A stretch of DNA of 64,000 bases from Glebionis coronaria (Eukaryota > Streptophyta > Magnoliopsida > Asterales > Asteraceae): contig CM046882.1 in assembly GCA_025667525.1 (NCBI GenBank), forward strand, positions 500,684,292-500,748,291. Reading direction: 5' to 3'. The position numbers and the translations under genes were made by a program. Positions 10,388 to 22,778 of this stretch are shown here, one piece after another. The notes beneath the pieces were generated by a model, which was given only the letters and a program-made list of their open reading frames with translations, was not told where the DNA came from and made no database searches. Position 1 is the first letter of the stretch. Each line of letters begins with the position of its first letter.

Positions 10388-13300
10388 GATGGTTATAGGG
10401 AACTGATTCGTTTTCAAAAACTTAGTCTATAACCGAAAGTTCAAATATTTTATTGTTCCTAAGTGTCAAACACAGAATCTGCCGTTGCTGTTCGATATCT
10501 GCGCGGGTAACTCTCTAATCCTTATTATTCACTTTTAATTATCGTTTTAATATTTCATCTCTTGATTTCATTTTGAAATATTACTTTACCTTAATGACGA
10601 TAATTACTTTGTCTTTTCAAAGCCTTTGTGCTTCATGAATTATTATTGGTTGTTACCGTGATTTCATCTGCTCTTACTGTATTTCTGGAATTCTTGTTCT
10701 TGTGAACTGATCTAGTTACGATGATTTTTACATTGTTATGACGTTACGTACTTGTATACAGAGCATGTATGCTGCTGACTTTTCATGCTCATTTTCTGAG
10801 TACTATTACTATTTCATTTATGCGTTATACGACTGACTTCATATGTCGTTCGTTTTGAATCATCTGTTTTTCTCCACTCGCTGCTACATGTTGTGCATAC
10901 TCTCGTGATACCATTGTTCGGAATTGAAGAAGTGTTGTTTTCGATGAAACTCCTGATTTTCATTTTACTACCGTGCATGTTGCTTTCATTGTTTATTTCT
11001 TTTAAAAAATATCTATTTAGATACGCAGATTTTCTTTCCGACCATTCGTAATTGAATGTCTAGTCTATAGACCATTTTGTAGCTCAATGTGTCTCCGGAA
11101 AAGACTAAAAGACATCGTGTGAGTCACACATCTCGAAGAATTCGTTGAATCAGTGTTGACTAATATCGTGGGTTTTCATAATCTTGATTGACCTTTATGT
11201 CACCGTTTTACACGACACTTGTACATGGACTACATCTTATTTCATTGACCATTCTACGTTTCGACTTCGACTTACAACATCCGTTGTACCTTGAACACAT
11301 GATCATCATTTATTATGTGACGATTGTTTGGAATACGATCCTACTTGTATCCTCCCTTTTTCATTAAACCTCCTCGCCTCAGGAGTGTGACTTGTTAATA
11401 TTTTGTTTCTTTCTCGGTATGTCTTGTGATTTTGGAAAATCACGCCGTCAGGAGACCCCCCCTGCATTGCATCTTGCAGCCGAAGACATGGATGATATGC
11501 GTCGTTTTTGATCTCTCAGATTATCGTTGGCATTCTTGAACCATTTCCATACTGTGTTTTCTTATGATTAATTATACAGTTTATCTTCTTTTGTTTTTAT
11601 GGAATCCACAAGTCTTGTGTGTACATTAATTTTGAATTATCAGGAAATTTAGATTTAATTTCAAGCTGTGTCGAGAAAATATTTTTATAACTTAGACATA
11701 AAAATATATATTTCTACTTGTTGAGACGTCCGTTTAGGACATAAAAATTGGCCAATAAACATTAAAATCGAGCAGGTTACACTCATTTGAGATTGTAAAA
11801 TCTAAGAAGTTATTTTCTGAATAATTCTAAAATATCATTTTGTTGACAGATTTAATGCAAGGACATTTTTGTCCATTTGTGATCCGTTTCAAGTCCCGGG
11901 TAAAACTAGAAAGTTGTTCAAAACACTGTTTTACATCGAAATGCATTCTTTGAGTCTTATAATATCGTTTAGTGAGTTATTTGGTCTAGTCAAACCCAAA
12001 AGTCAAAACTGATAGACTTTAAAAATATGATTTCAAGCGTTTTTGAGTTCGTTTGAGCTCGTAAAACATTAACTAATGATATGTTGCAAACTAAAAACAA
12101 TGATTGCGTTTGAACAAGTATAAAATAGTAACTTTGAGTTCGGTCATACATACACATAGATCTTGAACTTTTGAAATTCGGTAACTTCCTAATATAGAAA
12201 CTTTTTGGAGTGATTGTACTATTTGTTAACTGATACCCTACTTTCTTAAAAGTGTATTTTTGTCAAATAAATCACGATATGCACATACGGATTTCTTTAT
12301 CCTTTCTTTTACATATGACTTATTTGTCATCCTATATTGTCTTTCTTTGCTTCTATCGTACAACTGATTTGGACCGAGGTTGAAGTTCTTGCTTTCGTAT
12401 CGTTTGTTACCATCTTGACACGTGTCTCTTGACGATTTCGACTAAACCACTTGAAACCTTATCATCTTGTAACCATTTCATTGATTGCCTTGATCTACCC
12501 TTTATTACCCTCATGTAACCCACTCGCTACTTTACAAACTATTGTCATGTTACCATATAAACTCAAACTGGTCTTGTTTGCGAATCAATTTACAAAAAGT
12601 TTCATTTGGGCTTTCTTAAATAATTGAATGATATCTTATAAATTTAATTTATATTAATTTTACAATGTATTCTCACAAATTGTTCTACCTTGGGTCTTGT
12701 AAAGAATCTTGTAACATTTCAATTGTTGATATAAATATCCAGCCAGTAACTTATTGGCGAATAGTTTCATAAACTATTTTGATTTCTGTTCTTAAAAACG
12801 CTATTATATACATATTTTAAATCATATGATATGTAATACTGGTTTGACGAATCTGAGCATCGCATTGCTAGTCCTAAATTATGCATGGCCTGATCACCTA
12901 TGCCTAATTTAGAAGGAGCCATGCAAGGCCAAATAGTAGTCGCCCTAAATGTTTGACCAACAATCAACTTTTTAATCATGTTCCTAAAAAAGTTAGATAA
13001 AATAAAAGTTTTGAAAACTTTTACATCTTATGCGAGTAACAACAATTCGTGACTTACACATATGAACCCTTATCTTTTCTTGAACAAAGTACATGCCTCA
13101 AGCACATATTTCACTACTCAACAATCTCTGCTTTACCTGTTACCTCATCATCCTCATGATAAAATTTTCGTTACCATTTGCCTAAATTCTTACTATGGAT
13201 ACCCGACTGAAAGTTTCAACGTTGTTATGCTCCTTCATCGATCGACCTTCTCTATTTATTTTGGTATACCTTCGAAACATCTCTGGACGGGAATAGTGAT

Positions 13301-14755
13301 TTATGACTGGAAGTGACCAATGATTTCGTGTATCTGTCATTATGTGTTTTAGACTTCATCGTCTTGAAATTCATTCGTGTGAATTATGTGTTGATTTCGT
13401 CTTTCATTGATAATGTTGTTCATCTTACTGAATTTACTCTCAAGTAACTTCTTAATAATTTTCTTTGATTCGAAAAATCGTTTTATGGCTTTTCTCCTTC
13501 GATCGTGTATCGACCCCCGAGAACTTAATAAGCCGTTTTGGTGATGTCAACCACACTCGTGAATTAATCATTGCTATAATCCTTGTTTCTTATTGTCCTT
13601 ATCATCGATGCATCTATTCTATCATGTTCGTTAAGAGTTGATACAACTTCCGTTTTATTCCCTCGTGCTATTGCTTGTATACTAATTGTTGATCGATATT
13701 CGTTTCATCATCATTTGATATTTTGTCGCTTTCTGAAAACCAGAAACTGTTACGTGTTTATCGTTTGATATCTTAAACACTTTCTTGAATTTCTAAAAAT
13801 TATTATTAATTTTTAAGAACGTTTTATACATTTTACCAAATGTTTAAATTGTCAAAATACCCATTTCAAGTTTAATATCGAATCTGTACATCCTCTTGGG
13901 TAAATTTATAACTTATGTTTAAACAGTGTCAAGTTGTATCTTTTAAAGTAATTGATTTTACCATACTTTACTGTCAACCTAATGAAATTATTAAATTAAT
14001 TTATAATTTCTAACAATGCTTCTAAATAACTTGGAAAATCTGATTTTCTCTAATGGTAACGGTAAACCTGAGTTTTTAACGATAATTTCATACTGTCACC
14101 CGAAAAGCTCTTAAGCTGATCAAAATAACTATTTGAACTGAGTTACTTTTGATTTGAAAATTCTGATCAAGAAAAAGATTTGACAACTGTTTACCCACTC
14201 ATTTTATATAGAGTTTGATTTTTAATCACTACACCTGGTAAAATTTTCTTTTAATAAAGAAAATATTTAAAATTAAGTTTTAATGTAATACCAAAATCCT
14301 AGACAACTGATTTTGACAACTTGTATTTTAAATGATCATATGCTATTCATTTTTCCCTTCTATTGCGCTTGTGACTAGATTCTTACATTTTAAGATTGTC
14401 ACGTTTTACAATTGCGCGATTTGCGACCCCTTGTTGATTTACAATCTTGGTTCATTTTTATCGTACTTTGCCTGTTTAAGCAATTCTTGTGTTCATTCTT
14501 GTTAGTTTATTGCACGTATATCCAACAATTCTTTCTCTTGATGTATCTCCGTATTGAAAGATCGTTATTCTAATCCAAGACTGAAAAGTTATACGAAAAG
14601 GAGTTAAGAAACTGAAGTGTAGTGAATTCTAACCGTTAAGATTCGTCGTGGTACGGAAATTACCTGGGAAGCAACAATTTTGTTCAACACATTGTACCTC
14701 CTCTTATTTGCATCTTCTACTGTTTTAAGGAGAACTCTGGAGACCAGAGTTCCTT
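10388..14755 (+). other. Internal region of LARD-like element, no protein-coding capacity seen
   Basis: About 4.4 kb, AT-rich, with stops in all frames. I found no gag, protease, RT, RNase H or integrase motif. Frames at 12767-12979 (minus), 13062-13316 and 13583-13768 are short and unrecognisable. If conserved among copies it may serve RNA packaging or reverse transcription only. Confidence 0.75.
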
Positions 14756-14768
14756 TAGGGGGGAAGAC
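14756..14768 (+). other. Polypurine tract of LARD-like element
   Basis: AGGGGGGAAGA immediately precedes the 3' LTR, the expected plus-strand primer site. Confidence 0.85.
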
Positions 14769-17661
14769 TATGAGAACCCGTACTTTCCCAGCATTATTTT
14801 ATTCTTTTTATTCGTGCTTTTTGAATTTTCTAACGTAATACGTTTTCTTGAATACTTTATATGTAAATCCTGAGATTTTTAAATTATACTTTTAAGTATT
14901 ATTTTGTTCATTGACAATGCTTCATATGGAATTATAAAAATTTTATTTTATTTTTCCATATTTAATTTAAATCAAAGTTTTTGATTTAAAATCACCCGCG
15001 TGCGTTTTACAACGAGTTTATTCAAAATCAATGTACAACGAGAATTCATAGTGATCCCGATACCGACGGATGCCCAAAATTTTACGTTTATTTATCGATT
15101 GTTCGATAATTAATATTTTCGACGATTTCGTTTTAATTACGTATTAAGTCGTGTCGGGAAATCGTATAATCATTTTTATGATGCATTGTAACTTTTGAAA
15201 AGTATTTTTACGAAACCCGAGCCCCGTAAATATTTTCAATATTTAGCAATAACCATTTTCTACCCTTTAAAACTATTAATTATTTTTAAGTCCACAAGTT
15301 TCAAAGTTGGCAAAACTAACCCTCCACTTAACTAACACCATATATAAACATTTTTACTTACAAAAAACACACACTACACAAGTTTAAAAAAAATCACACA
15401 CTCTCTCCCACCCCCGCCTTTTGCCGCCACTCCACCACCACAAAACACCCTCATTTCACCATCTTCCACCATGATTTAACAAAAACTAAAATTAGACCAA
15501 TTCTTAGAATTTTCTTGTGATTCTAATGATACACAAATCTCTTACATGCATCAAGTTATAAAGATTTTATAATTCCATGGTGGATTGATGTTTAAATCAT
15601 CTTGCATGTATTATTTTTGGTAAGATCATCATGTTTTGATCCTAAAAAGGTTGATTTTTGATCTTTGATTTTGTTAAATTTTACATGCATGTGTTTAGGA
15701 GTGTGTTTGGTTGATAGGAAGGATAGTATAGTGATCCTAGGGGTATGGTAATGAGTGAATTTGTTTGAAAAATAGATTTGACTTGTTTTCTAAAAAGGTA
15801 ATTTGGGACAGCAGGTATTTAACTGATTTTTCGTGGGTTTAAGGTCTGTGAAAGACTAAGATTAGTTGATATTGTTGTAGAGTTTTCCGAGACGGTCGTT
15901 TTGGTATAAGATAGGGCTTTTAAGTCATTACGAGTCAAAAGTTATGCTAGTTTTAGTTTTCGTGTACCGGGAGACGCAAGTCGGCACAATCCGAAATTGT
16001 GGCTGATTTTGGGTCGACTCTCGGGGACTTTAGGCTTGGTTAGATTGTTGATACTACTGGTTTTCAAAGTTTACAAACTGAGTTTGATGAGTCTAGTAGT
16101 GGTTTCAAAAGTCGGATTACCGAGTTTGTACTTTTAAAGAGGTCTAAGCGGTGTTACAAAACAAGTGTAGAAATCTGTCCTAAAATTTGGAGTCGAGTAA
16201 AGTGTCGAGCTGATGGGTTTTAAAGTGTGAACATTGGCTCAAATTTTGGTGAGGTCTTATACAGGTTATAAGTGACCTTGACACCAATTTTCATGTAAAA
16301 CGGACAAGTCTAGATAGGGTAGATCGGTGTGTACATTCGGGGTGTACTTGCTGATTTTTATTTTAGACACTTAGTTCAATGCTTGTGTTGTGTGAGTTTG
16401 AGTGTTCACCATCAGACATGGTGACTTACTCAAGTGCTTAGTCATTATATAAATGACTTAGCTACTGGTCCAAATAAGGGTAAAGGATAGTTTGACTTGC
16501 GTTGACTTGGCGTCTTATGACGGGTCGACTTCAAGTGTTCAAGTGTTTTATCGTGTAGCGTGGATAAATAGATTCATTTGGTCCGTGTCAATGGTTTTGA
16601 AACATGAATATTTTGAAAACATTTGAGTCGTATTATATTTGGTACATATCGATACTTGAGTTTGAGTCTTAACGCGCGCCTTATTGTGATAGGTTGCGGT
16701 TTTCGTGTTTCCCGGGCATCTATATCGTCGGTGATCGTCTCACTACCATTGTTTCTACTCAGTTGCTGAGTACCGTGATTGACTTACCTCGTGGCTAAGG
16801 TGAGTTCATAGCCTCTTTTTACTTGTACATGGTTTCTAAACATGGGGTGAGATTTTACATGGTGGAACACAACCATTTAAAAACTGTATGCTATCCAGAA
16901 CTGGTATGCTATTCAGAACATGGATGATTTTCAGGTTTTCGATATTATTATTGCTTTTAGTCTAGCCTTAAGTTACCTCTCATTGATCATGAACCGTTAA
17001 TTATCCGGTGTGCATTGCGCGAAGCGCGAATGTTGTGGGTGGATCCATCGGGATTGACTATCCCCGTCCTGATTACCTTAACGCACTAATATTAGTTTAT
17101 ACTTAAGTATTTAGGCTGAATACTCCCTAGAGGAACTTACACCGAGTTAAGCTTCGGTTCATGAACTAAACAGCAATAGTAATGATTTCGGACTATGGTT
17201 GACGTATATAACCATACTCCATACTACTTGTTTTACAAATGAATGCTTGTGTTCCACACCTTTACTGCTAAACCTATGAATTTCACTCAACTTTATGTTG
17301 ACAATTTTACATGTTTAATCTCAGGTATTATTACTTAGCTTTGCTTGGATGGGAGTCCGCAGGATATTTTCGCAGCTTGGAGATTTCTGTGATGCTTTTA
17401 AAAGACTGTTTTTAGTAAAAACTGTCAGGAGTTTATTCTATCTTTTGGGCAACTTTATGTTATAAATAGACACGAAATAATATAAATTTTTCGCTTTTAA
17501 AACTCTAGGACCTTTGATTAAAAACTCTGACCTTTTATGATGTAATGTACATGTTTTTATTTCGTCAGCTTTGTATGAACTGTAATTCATTGTTTCTTGT
17601 ACTATGACGTGTTACCCCCTTGCTGCCTAGTTGTTCCATGTCAGAGGTTTGGGGTCTCACA
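14769..17661 (+). repeat. 3' LTR of LARD-like element
   Basis: Paired with 7478-10372. The first bases read TATGAG instead of TGTGAG, a G-to-A change in the terminal dinucleotide. Ends TCTCACA at 17661 and is followed by the target duplication GATGT. Confidence 0.92.
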
Positions 17662-18172
17662 GATGTCCTCCCATGTGAATTATGAAAAACACTCATAAGT
17701 GTCTGAATGCTTCATAGAAGAGTTAAGCATCATCATGTGACTTAACCTTTCGGCTCGATGCCGAAGGACAAAGTACTATAAAACTTATCTACCACAAAAA
17801 AATAGACATATGAACGTAAAGGAATACATGCAATATACTTCAAAGATAGGAATTATAAGTACGCATTGTTTTGTTACAAGTTTAAACCACCAAGCACCCA
17901 TTACATGACACGAAAAATGTTATAGCAAAAGTAAAAGTTAGGAAATTATTACAAGACTTGGAAATATTGTTTGGTTACAAGCCTATCCCTGCATACTGGA
18001 GGCAAAGAAACATTCAGAGGGCAGATGCATCGGCTTCATAGTCCATCTTCTTTTCTTCTTGGTTATGGGATGAAGGCTCGGATAATTCAACATCTTTCTG
18101 AATGATGTTGGAAGCTGCGGCAGAAGGAAGCTCGCTCACCACGGACGAGGATGGTCCACACTCAGGCTCTAG
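17662..18172 (+). other. Spacer of Tat element between tandem repeats and antisense gene
   Basis: Resumes the interrupted 98-bp repeat (GATGTCCTCCCATG), continues with diverged repeat-like sequence to about 17790, and is otherwise AT-rich. No gene seen. Confidence 0.6.
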
Positions 18173-20445
18173 TTATAGCAAATCACCAACAGACAAAGAG
18201 TAAGAAGAGGATACCTTTTCAATGAAAGGATATGAGGCAACAAATAAGGCGTCACAAGCCGCAATCCAAGTTTTCAAAGCATCCCTTTTAATATTCTTGA
18301 CTTTGGACAACACATTCTTCACCTGCTCCGGAGTCCTTCCGAGACCAGTGGATTTCATAAAACCAGCAGAGAATGCCACGCTACAAGCTGCGCCGAGGGA
18401 CCTACGATACTCATAGCTTCCAAGCAACTTCCTAACCAAGCATGGGATCCCGTCCCGGATTAACATCTGCTTGTCGACTTCAGCCTGGCTAAGAAGAACC
18501 GTAAGATGTTTGTTGTTTGTCTCAGCAGTAGAAAGCTTCCCAGAAACCTCTATAAATTCACGGTTCTTAAGAGAAAGTTGCTCAGTTGCTTCGGCTGCGG
18601 TCTTTTTGAGAGCCTCGTTCTCCTCTTCAAGCGCTCATACGCGAAGGTTCAACTCCTCCTCTCTCTTAGCACACGCAGAGTGGGAATCCTTTAGCTTTTG
18701 ATGGGAAACCTTCAAGCGACCCAGCAATTCTTGCCCTTGTGAGAAGGACTCCTTCTCAGCAAAATGAGAGTTAGCCATGTCAACATACTCACTGTTAAGC
18801 TTCTCATAACACTTCATCAACTCTGCTGCGGCAATAGTGCTTTGGGCGACGGACCGGCAGCTATGACGAAGGATGTCATAATTGGACATTGCTTTCAGAT
18901 GTTGGTCATCGGCAGGAGTGGCAAGATTGTACATGAACTCCTTGGCAGCATAGTTGGAGTTGACTCTAACATCCTCATTCAGCCTCCAGTTCGGAACATA
19001 CTTAGGGGGCTCAATTTCTTCTCCTGCTACATACGAAAGGATTAGTGCGCACATGCGTATATATATATAAATAAAAAGGTGAAAGCAAACAACAACAAGA
19101 GACGAAAAGGGGGAAGTAAAAAACTAACCAACAAGTTGCGAATCATGCTCAGCATGAGGGGTGAGGAATGATCACTCACATGCACAATCGAGGGTGATTT
19201 CTCTCTAAGACAAGAGCCGCCAGCCGAAGCTTGAGAATTGGGTTTCACAACACTTATGGGTTGAGTGGAATGGGTTTTCTGAGAGTCTGCCTCGGAGTCG
19301 GACTGAACGGTTTGACGACCTTTCCTTTTTACCCTCTTGTTAGACGTGCTACCCTCAGCGACGGAAGAAGTTTTTCTCACCCTTGAATTTTTCTCCTGCT
19401 TCTGCTTAGCTTCCAAGATCCGAGCCGAAGGTTTCTCTACTGCTTGTTGAACGGGTGTCAATTTAGGGATATCTTGACCAACAGGTAAAGGATCAGTCAC
19501 ACGGGGAGTTGGTTTCTCATTTTCTCCATAGGGTTCGCCAATGTCAACAATGCCTTCGTCAAAGGAGGGCAGGTCCAAAAAGTCCATAAAACTCATCTCT
19601 ATAGAAGAAGAAAACAAAGGCAAGGCAAGCATAAGCAAGTCCGTGTAAGTAATAATGAAGCAAGAACAAGCAAAAAACAAAAACATACCTTTTTTGTCAG
19701 CGTCTAAAAGTATCCGGCGCAGCTCCGGATGACTATAGGGGAAAGAAAGACCAGCGAGAAAAAGCAAAACCTCAGGGGGAGGGCGACACAGAACGGGTTT
19801 CTTCCCAAGAGCTTTGGCATGAGAAACGTTGTACGAAGCAGGAATCTCATCAGTTATAACAGACTCACGATGTCTCCAGGGCATAGCAAAAGGTATGGCT
19901 CGACGATCTATTAAGAAGAACTTTGTTTTCCACTTCTTGAGGCTAGAAGTGGTCTCGGTCAAACATTTGCCATACTCTCCCTCGCCTCTACTCTCGAAGG
20001 AAAACCAATGGCCCTGCTTACTCAGCCTATAAAACACCCTAAACAATGTAACAGATACAGGAATCCTCGAGCCAAAACAACGTAGTTCAAACATCACTAC
20101 CCTATTTACACCTATCGGAACCAACTGAGAAATGTGTACTTTGAAGTACTGAATCACGTTCAAAAAGAAAGTGGATAAAGGAATCCGAAGGCCAGAATGG
20201 TCAAGAAACTGGCGATATATACCAATCGCAGAGTCAGGTAAGCGATCCATAGTCAAGTCCGGATCCAGAAGGCGAGGTCTCAAAAGCGAAGGAATGTTAT
20301 ACTTACATATCACCACTTTTAAATCATCACCAGTCATACCAGACAAACGTATATGCATATCACACTTGGGATCACGCTTCATAGGAGGATCCACTCTCGT
20401 CTTTATGATCTCTTTCCCAGTCATCCGGAACAGGCGAATGTACAA
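18173..20445 (-). pseudogene. Antisense, intron-containing accessory gene of Tat element
   Basis: Runs opposite to gag-pol, between the tandem repeats and the 3' LTR. The first exon (about 20445-19689) contains a globular region (YNIPSLLRPRLL, IPLSTFFLNVIQYF, CFGSRIPVSVTLFRVFY, WKTKFFLIDRRAIPFAMPW). It resembles the family catalogued as putative gypsy-type transposon/transposase (PF04195), whose role is unknown. An intron with a good GTATGT donor ends at about 19599. The second exon (19598 to about 19129) is Ser/Lys/Arg-rich and low in structure, ending near VSDHSS. After another intron, about 19026-18173 encodes a helical, coiled-coil-like C-terminus (ALEEENEALKK) and LGSYEYRRSLGAACSVAFSAGF. 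A TGA near 18640 interrupts it and looks like CGA-to-TGA decay. The exact second splice junction is uncertain. Confidence 0.7.
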
Positions 20446-20817
20446 TTATAAAAGATAACGAACGAAGAAGAAATTTACCTACTAATCGTACGAAGGAAGC
20501 GAGGATGAAGAAAATGAAAATGGCGAAAACGTAGGAGATCAAAATGGATAACATGTATATATATAGGGGGTATGGGCGAAGAAAACGAGGAGACACTATT
20601 CACTCGCGAATCACGAGGATAAAGATCCACCGTTGAATTCAAAATTGTGAGACACGTGTCGTCATCCCAGCTTCCACTAAAGAAAAAAGGGGAGTCCAAA
20701 ATAGGAAATAGACTCGAACCGGTTCAAAAGGCGGAATAGTTCAGTGATCAGCACCGGACGAAACATAAAGACTGATTTGTTTAAAGTATCAGTCCATTAT
20801 AAGCATAATGAACTAAT

Positions 20818-20830
20818 ACTTGGGGGGACA
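20818..20830 (+). other. Polypurine tract of Tat element
   Basis: ACTTGGGGGGACA directly precedes the 3' LTR at 20831. Confidence 0.8.
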
Positions 20831-21353
20831 TGTTCGCGTATGTCGCCGGCACATGGCCGAAGGCATGACACTAGCGTCGAGGCAATTGCCACGTAGGAGA
20901 GAGACAGCAGACAAGATCCCCCATATCTTGGGAGACCTTGTTTTACCCAACAGGCAAGGTTTTATCCAATGGATCTAGCCATGATCTGCCGCCTGCTTTA
21001 CACTGTTTCTGACCACAAGGTATTGTTCATAGTGCATGTCTGGATGACATGACTACACAGCCAGGTATGCCTTAAACTTTGGTTATAAATACCCCAAAGT
21101 ATTTACTACACACAACAACACATAGTACATCACATTTACTTCTACTTAATAGTATCTCTTTGGTATTCCACACCAGATACCACTCCTATGATAGTTACTT
21201 ACTTTCACGTCGGAGCTTGGTCTCGGGTTCACACCTGGGGCGAGCTAACGTGCGTTCTATTATTGCAGGGTAGGCCAATCCTACAAGCACATTTTATACC
21301 AGACTGAAGCTAAATATCCTTGGGCCCAGTGCCTGCGGAAATTTGTTTCAACA
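20831..21353 (+). repeat. 3' LTR of Tat Gypsy element
   Basis: Paired with 1430-1953. Ends TTTCAACA, giving TGTT...AACA termini. TATAAATA is at 21084-21091. Followed directly by the target duplication TGCAC and the severed DUF674 exon. Confidence 0.93.
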
Positions 21354-21403
21354 TGCACCATTAGTTTTAGCGATATTTTCGCTCTGTTGATTGTGGTAGC
21401 CAT
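21354..21403 (-). pseudogene. DUF674 pseudogene, 5' end (start codon side)
   Basis: ATG at 21403-21401 on the minus strand, followed by MATTINRAKISLKLMV, the typical N-terminus of DUF674 proteins. The reading frame is cut at 21354 by the Gypsy LTR and resumes at 1429 (minus). It lies head-to-head with the DUF674 copy at 21696, about 290 bases apart. Confidence 0.82.
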
Positions 21404-21695
21404 TGTTGTTAGATACTACTGTACTAAACAAGTACTTGGTGTATTTCTGTTGAAATTGCATATACATTTGTTACAATTTAAACTAGTTATGAGAAAATGA
21501 AGAGACATAATTTAATAACTTGAAAACGAAAAGCTACAGATGATTAAGAATACAATAAATATATACAGCAGTACGTAACAAATATCTTCTCATATCCACA
21601 GAGTTACTAATTTTCGCTGTGATCTAACAAAGGTACACACTTATCAATACAAGAGATTCAATAACAAGCTCTCCTTTATATCCTTTTAACGTCCC
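21404..21695. promoter_or_regulatory. Intergenic space between divergent DUF674 copies
   Basis: About 290 bases between two oppositely directed DUF674 start codons. It is AT-rich and would have held both promoters. I could not assign individual elements. Confidence 0.35.
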
Positions 21696-21824
21696 ATGGC
21701 TGCTACTACTACCAACGAAGCCAAAATTTCGCTAAAACTAATGGTTCACAAGGAGAAAAAAAGAGTGTATATTTGCCGAGGCTACTACTCCAACATTTTT
21801 TCTAGCTTATTGCTAGATTGTTAG
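21696..21824 (+). pseudogene. DUF674 5' fragment, frameshifted
   Basis: ATG at 21696 gives MAATTTNEAKISLKLMVHK, nearly the same start as the minus-strand copy and typical of DUF674. After KEKKRV the frame shifts: the expected FAEA motif is present but in the neighbouring frame (TTT GCC GAG GCT). The remaining sequence loses similarity within about 20 codons and a TAG follows at 21822. No later exon could be recognised, so this is a short dead copy. Confidence 0.75.
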
Positions 21825-22635
21825 AGCAAAAACAAGGCCGGCTATTAAGGGTGCCACTAATAAAATAGGGCCACCAAATTCAAAAAAGTTTGTTACTTAT
21901 GTCTTTGTTATTTTATCATTATCGTAACCATATTTTGTCAATGAAAATGTAACTGAATTTGACAATTTATTTTTATTTTGAATGGTCCAACAAGAAGTGA
22001 TAAGGCCCAAATCTTAATAGTAGAAAACGTGTATCATTACCGTACTTCATTAGACGAGTGAAAAAGAAACTCTTCAAGCAGTTTGGAGCGAAAAAGTAAC
22101 TCTTCAAACGTTTATCTTTACTTTTTACATTTGATCTTAAGTTTTGCCGCTAATCAATTCGTAATGTTTCACACGTTCGTTTAAATGTATCATTTGGTAT
22201 TATCAATAAATATATTTTTTTATATTTTTTTTACTTTTGGTATTTACCGGGGCCTCCGAGTTGTCACGACACAAGACCATCAAAATTCACGAGTCGGCCC
22301 TGAGCAAGAACATAGTCTTTATACCTCAGATTACCAGTCGAATATGTCCCTAACGATAACAGAAAACCCCTTATAACTTGGAAAATATGATATTTAGCTT
22401 TTTTAAATGGTATCTTTAGATAGAAACTAAGAAGTCACATAGGAATTTGAACGTATGGCATCAGTTCCAGTGGATAATAAAGGCTTCATTAATCTCATAA
22501 TTACTGGATATGAGCGCCTCTTCATTTCTTTGTACTCTAATTCTTTGTTATAAATAGTATTGTTATACATCAAGAAGGGACACATGAGCTAAAACTAGTT
22601 GTTCGATACTTTTCGTTTGTGTTTGAATAACAATA
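21825..22635. other. AT-rich spacer
   Basis: No gene seen. A short frame at 22185-22376 has no recognisable motif. Immediately before 22636 there is a plausible 5' leader for the next DUF674 copy. Confidence 0.45.
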
Positions 22636-22778
22636 ATGGTTTCCAAATTGGTTCTAAAACTTGTGGTACACAAAGAGGAAAAGCGAGTGTTATTTGCTGA
22701 AGCTGATAGCAACTTTGTTGACACTCTTTTCAGCATCATGACGTTGCCTATGGCCACTGTTGTCAGGTGTTTACAAAA
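22636..22778 (+). pseudogene. DUF674 5' exon, truncated
   Basis: ATG at 22636 encodes MVSKLVLKLVVHKEEKRVLF, then AEADSNFVDTLFSIMTLPMATVVR, an uninterrupted DUF674 N-terminus (about 43 residues). In the minus-strand copy the protein continues with a Leu-Leu-Glu-Lys stretch at this point. Here homology stops after CLQNC and AT-rich GTCGAATAA-type sequence begins. No downstream DUF674 exon was found within the next kilobase, so it is a truncated copy, although the visible part is intact. Confidence 0.78.

Larger units (their letters stand above)
7478..17661 (+). mobile_element. Non-coding LTR retrotransposon (LARD-like), 10.2 kb
   Basis: LTRs of about 2.9 kb (7478-10372 and 14769-17661) start TGTGAGAACCCG and end GGGTCTCACA. 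The target duplication GATGT is perfect (7473-7477 and 17662-17666). An initiator-Met primer site and a polypurine tract are present. The 4.4-kb internal region has no frame longer than about 85 codons and none with gag or pol motifs. This fits a large retrotransposon derivative that depends on proteins from another element. Its LTR resembles that of the chromovirus remnant at 53.8-57.0 kb, so a chromovirus is the likely helper (inference). LTRs differ by about 2-3% by eye. Confidence 0.9.
1430..21353 (+). mobile_element. Ty3/Gypsy LTR retrotransposon, Tat lineage, 19.9 kb with nested insertion
   Basis: Direct LTRs (1430-1953 and 20831-21353) begin TGTTCGCG and end CAACG/CAACA. They are bracketed by a perfect 5-bp target duplication TGCAC (1425-1429, 21354-21358). 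A primer-binding site follows the 5' LTR and a G-rich polypurine tract precedes the 3' LTR. Gag-pol is in the order gag, protease, RT, RNase H, extra RNase H, integrase. The second (archaeal-type) RNase H, the tandem repeats 3' of pol and the antisense accessory ORF all place it in the Tat/Ogre group of non-chromoviral Gypsy elements. About 10.2 kb of its length is a second LTR element inserted at 7478-17661; without it the element is about 9.7 kb. Frameshifts and stops make it non-autonomous today. LTRs differ at roughly 33 of 524 sites by eye, mostly transitions. Confidence 0.93.

Noticed and set aside
12767..13768. Short frames in the LARD-like internal region as possible relic gag
   Set aside because: No zinc knuckle, gag or pol motif and all below about 85 codons.
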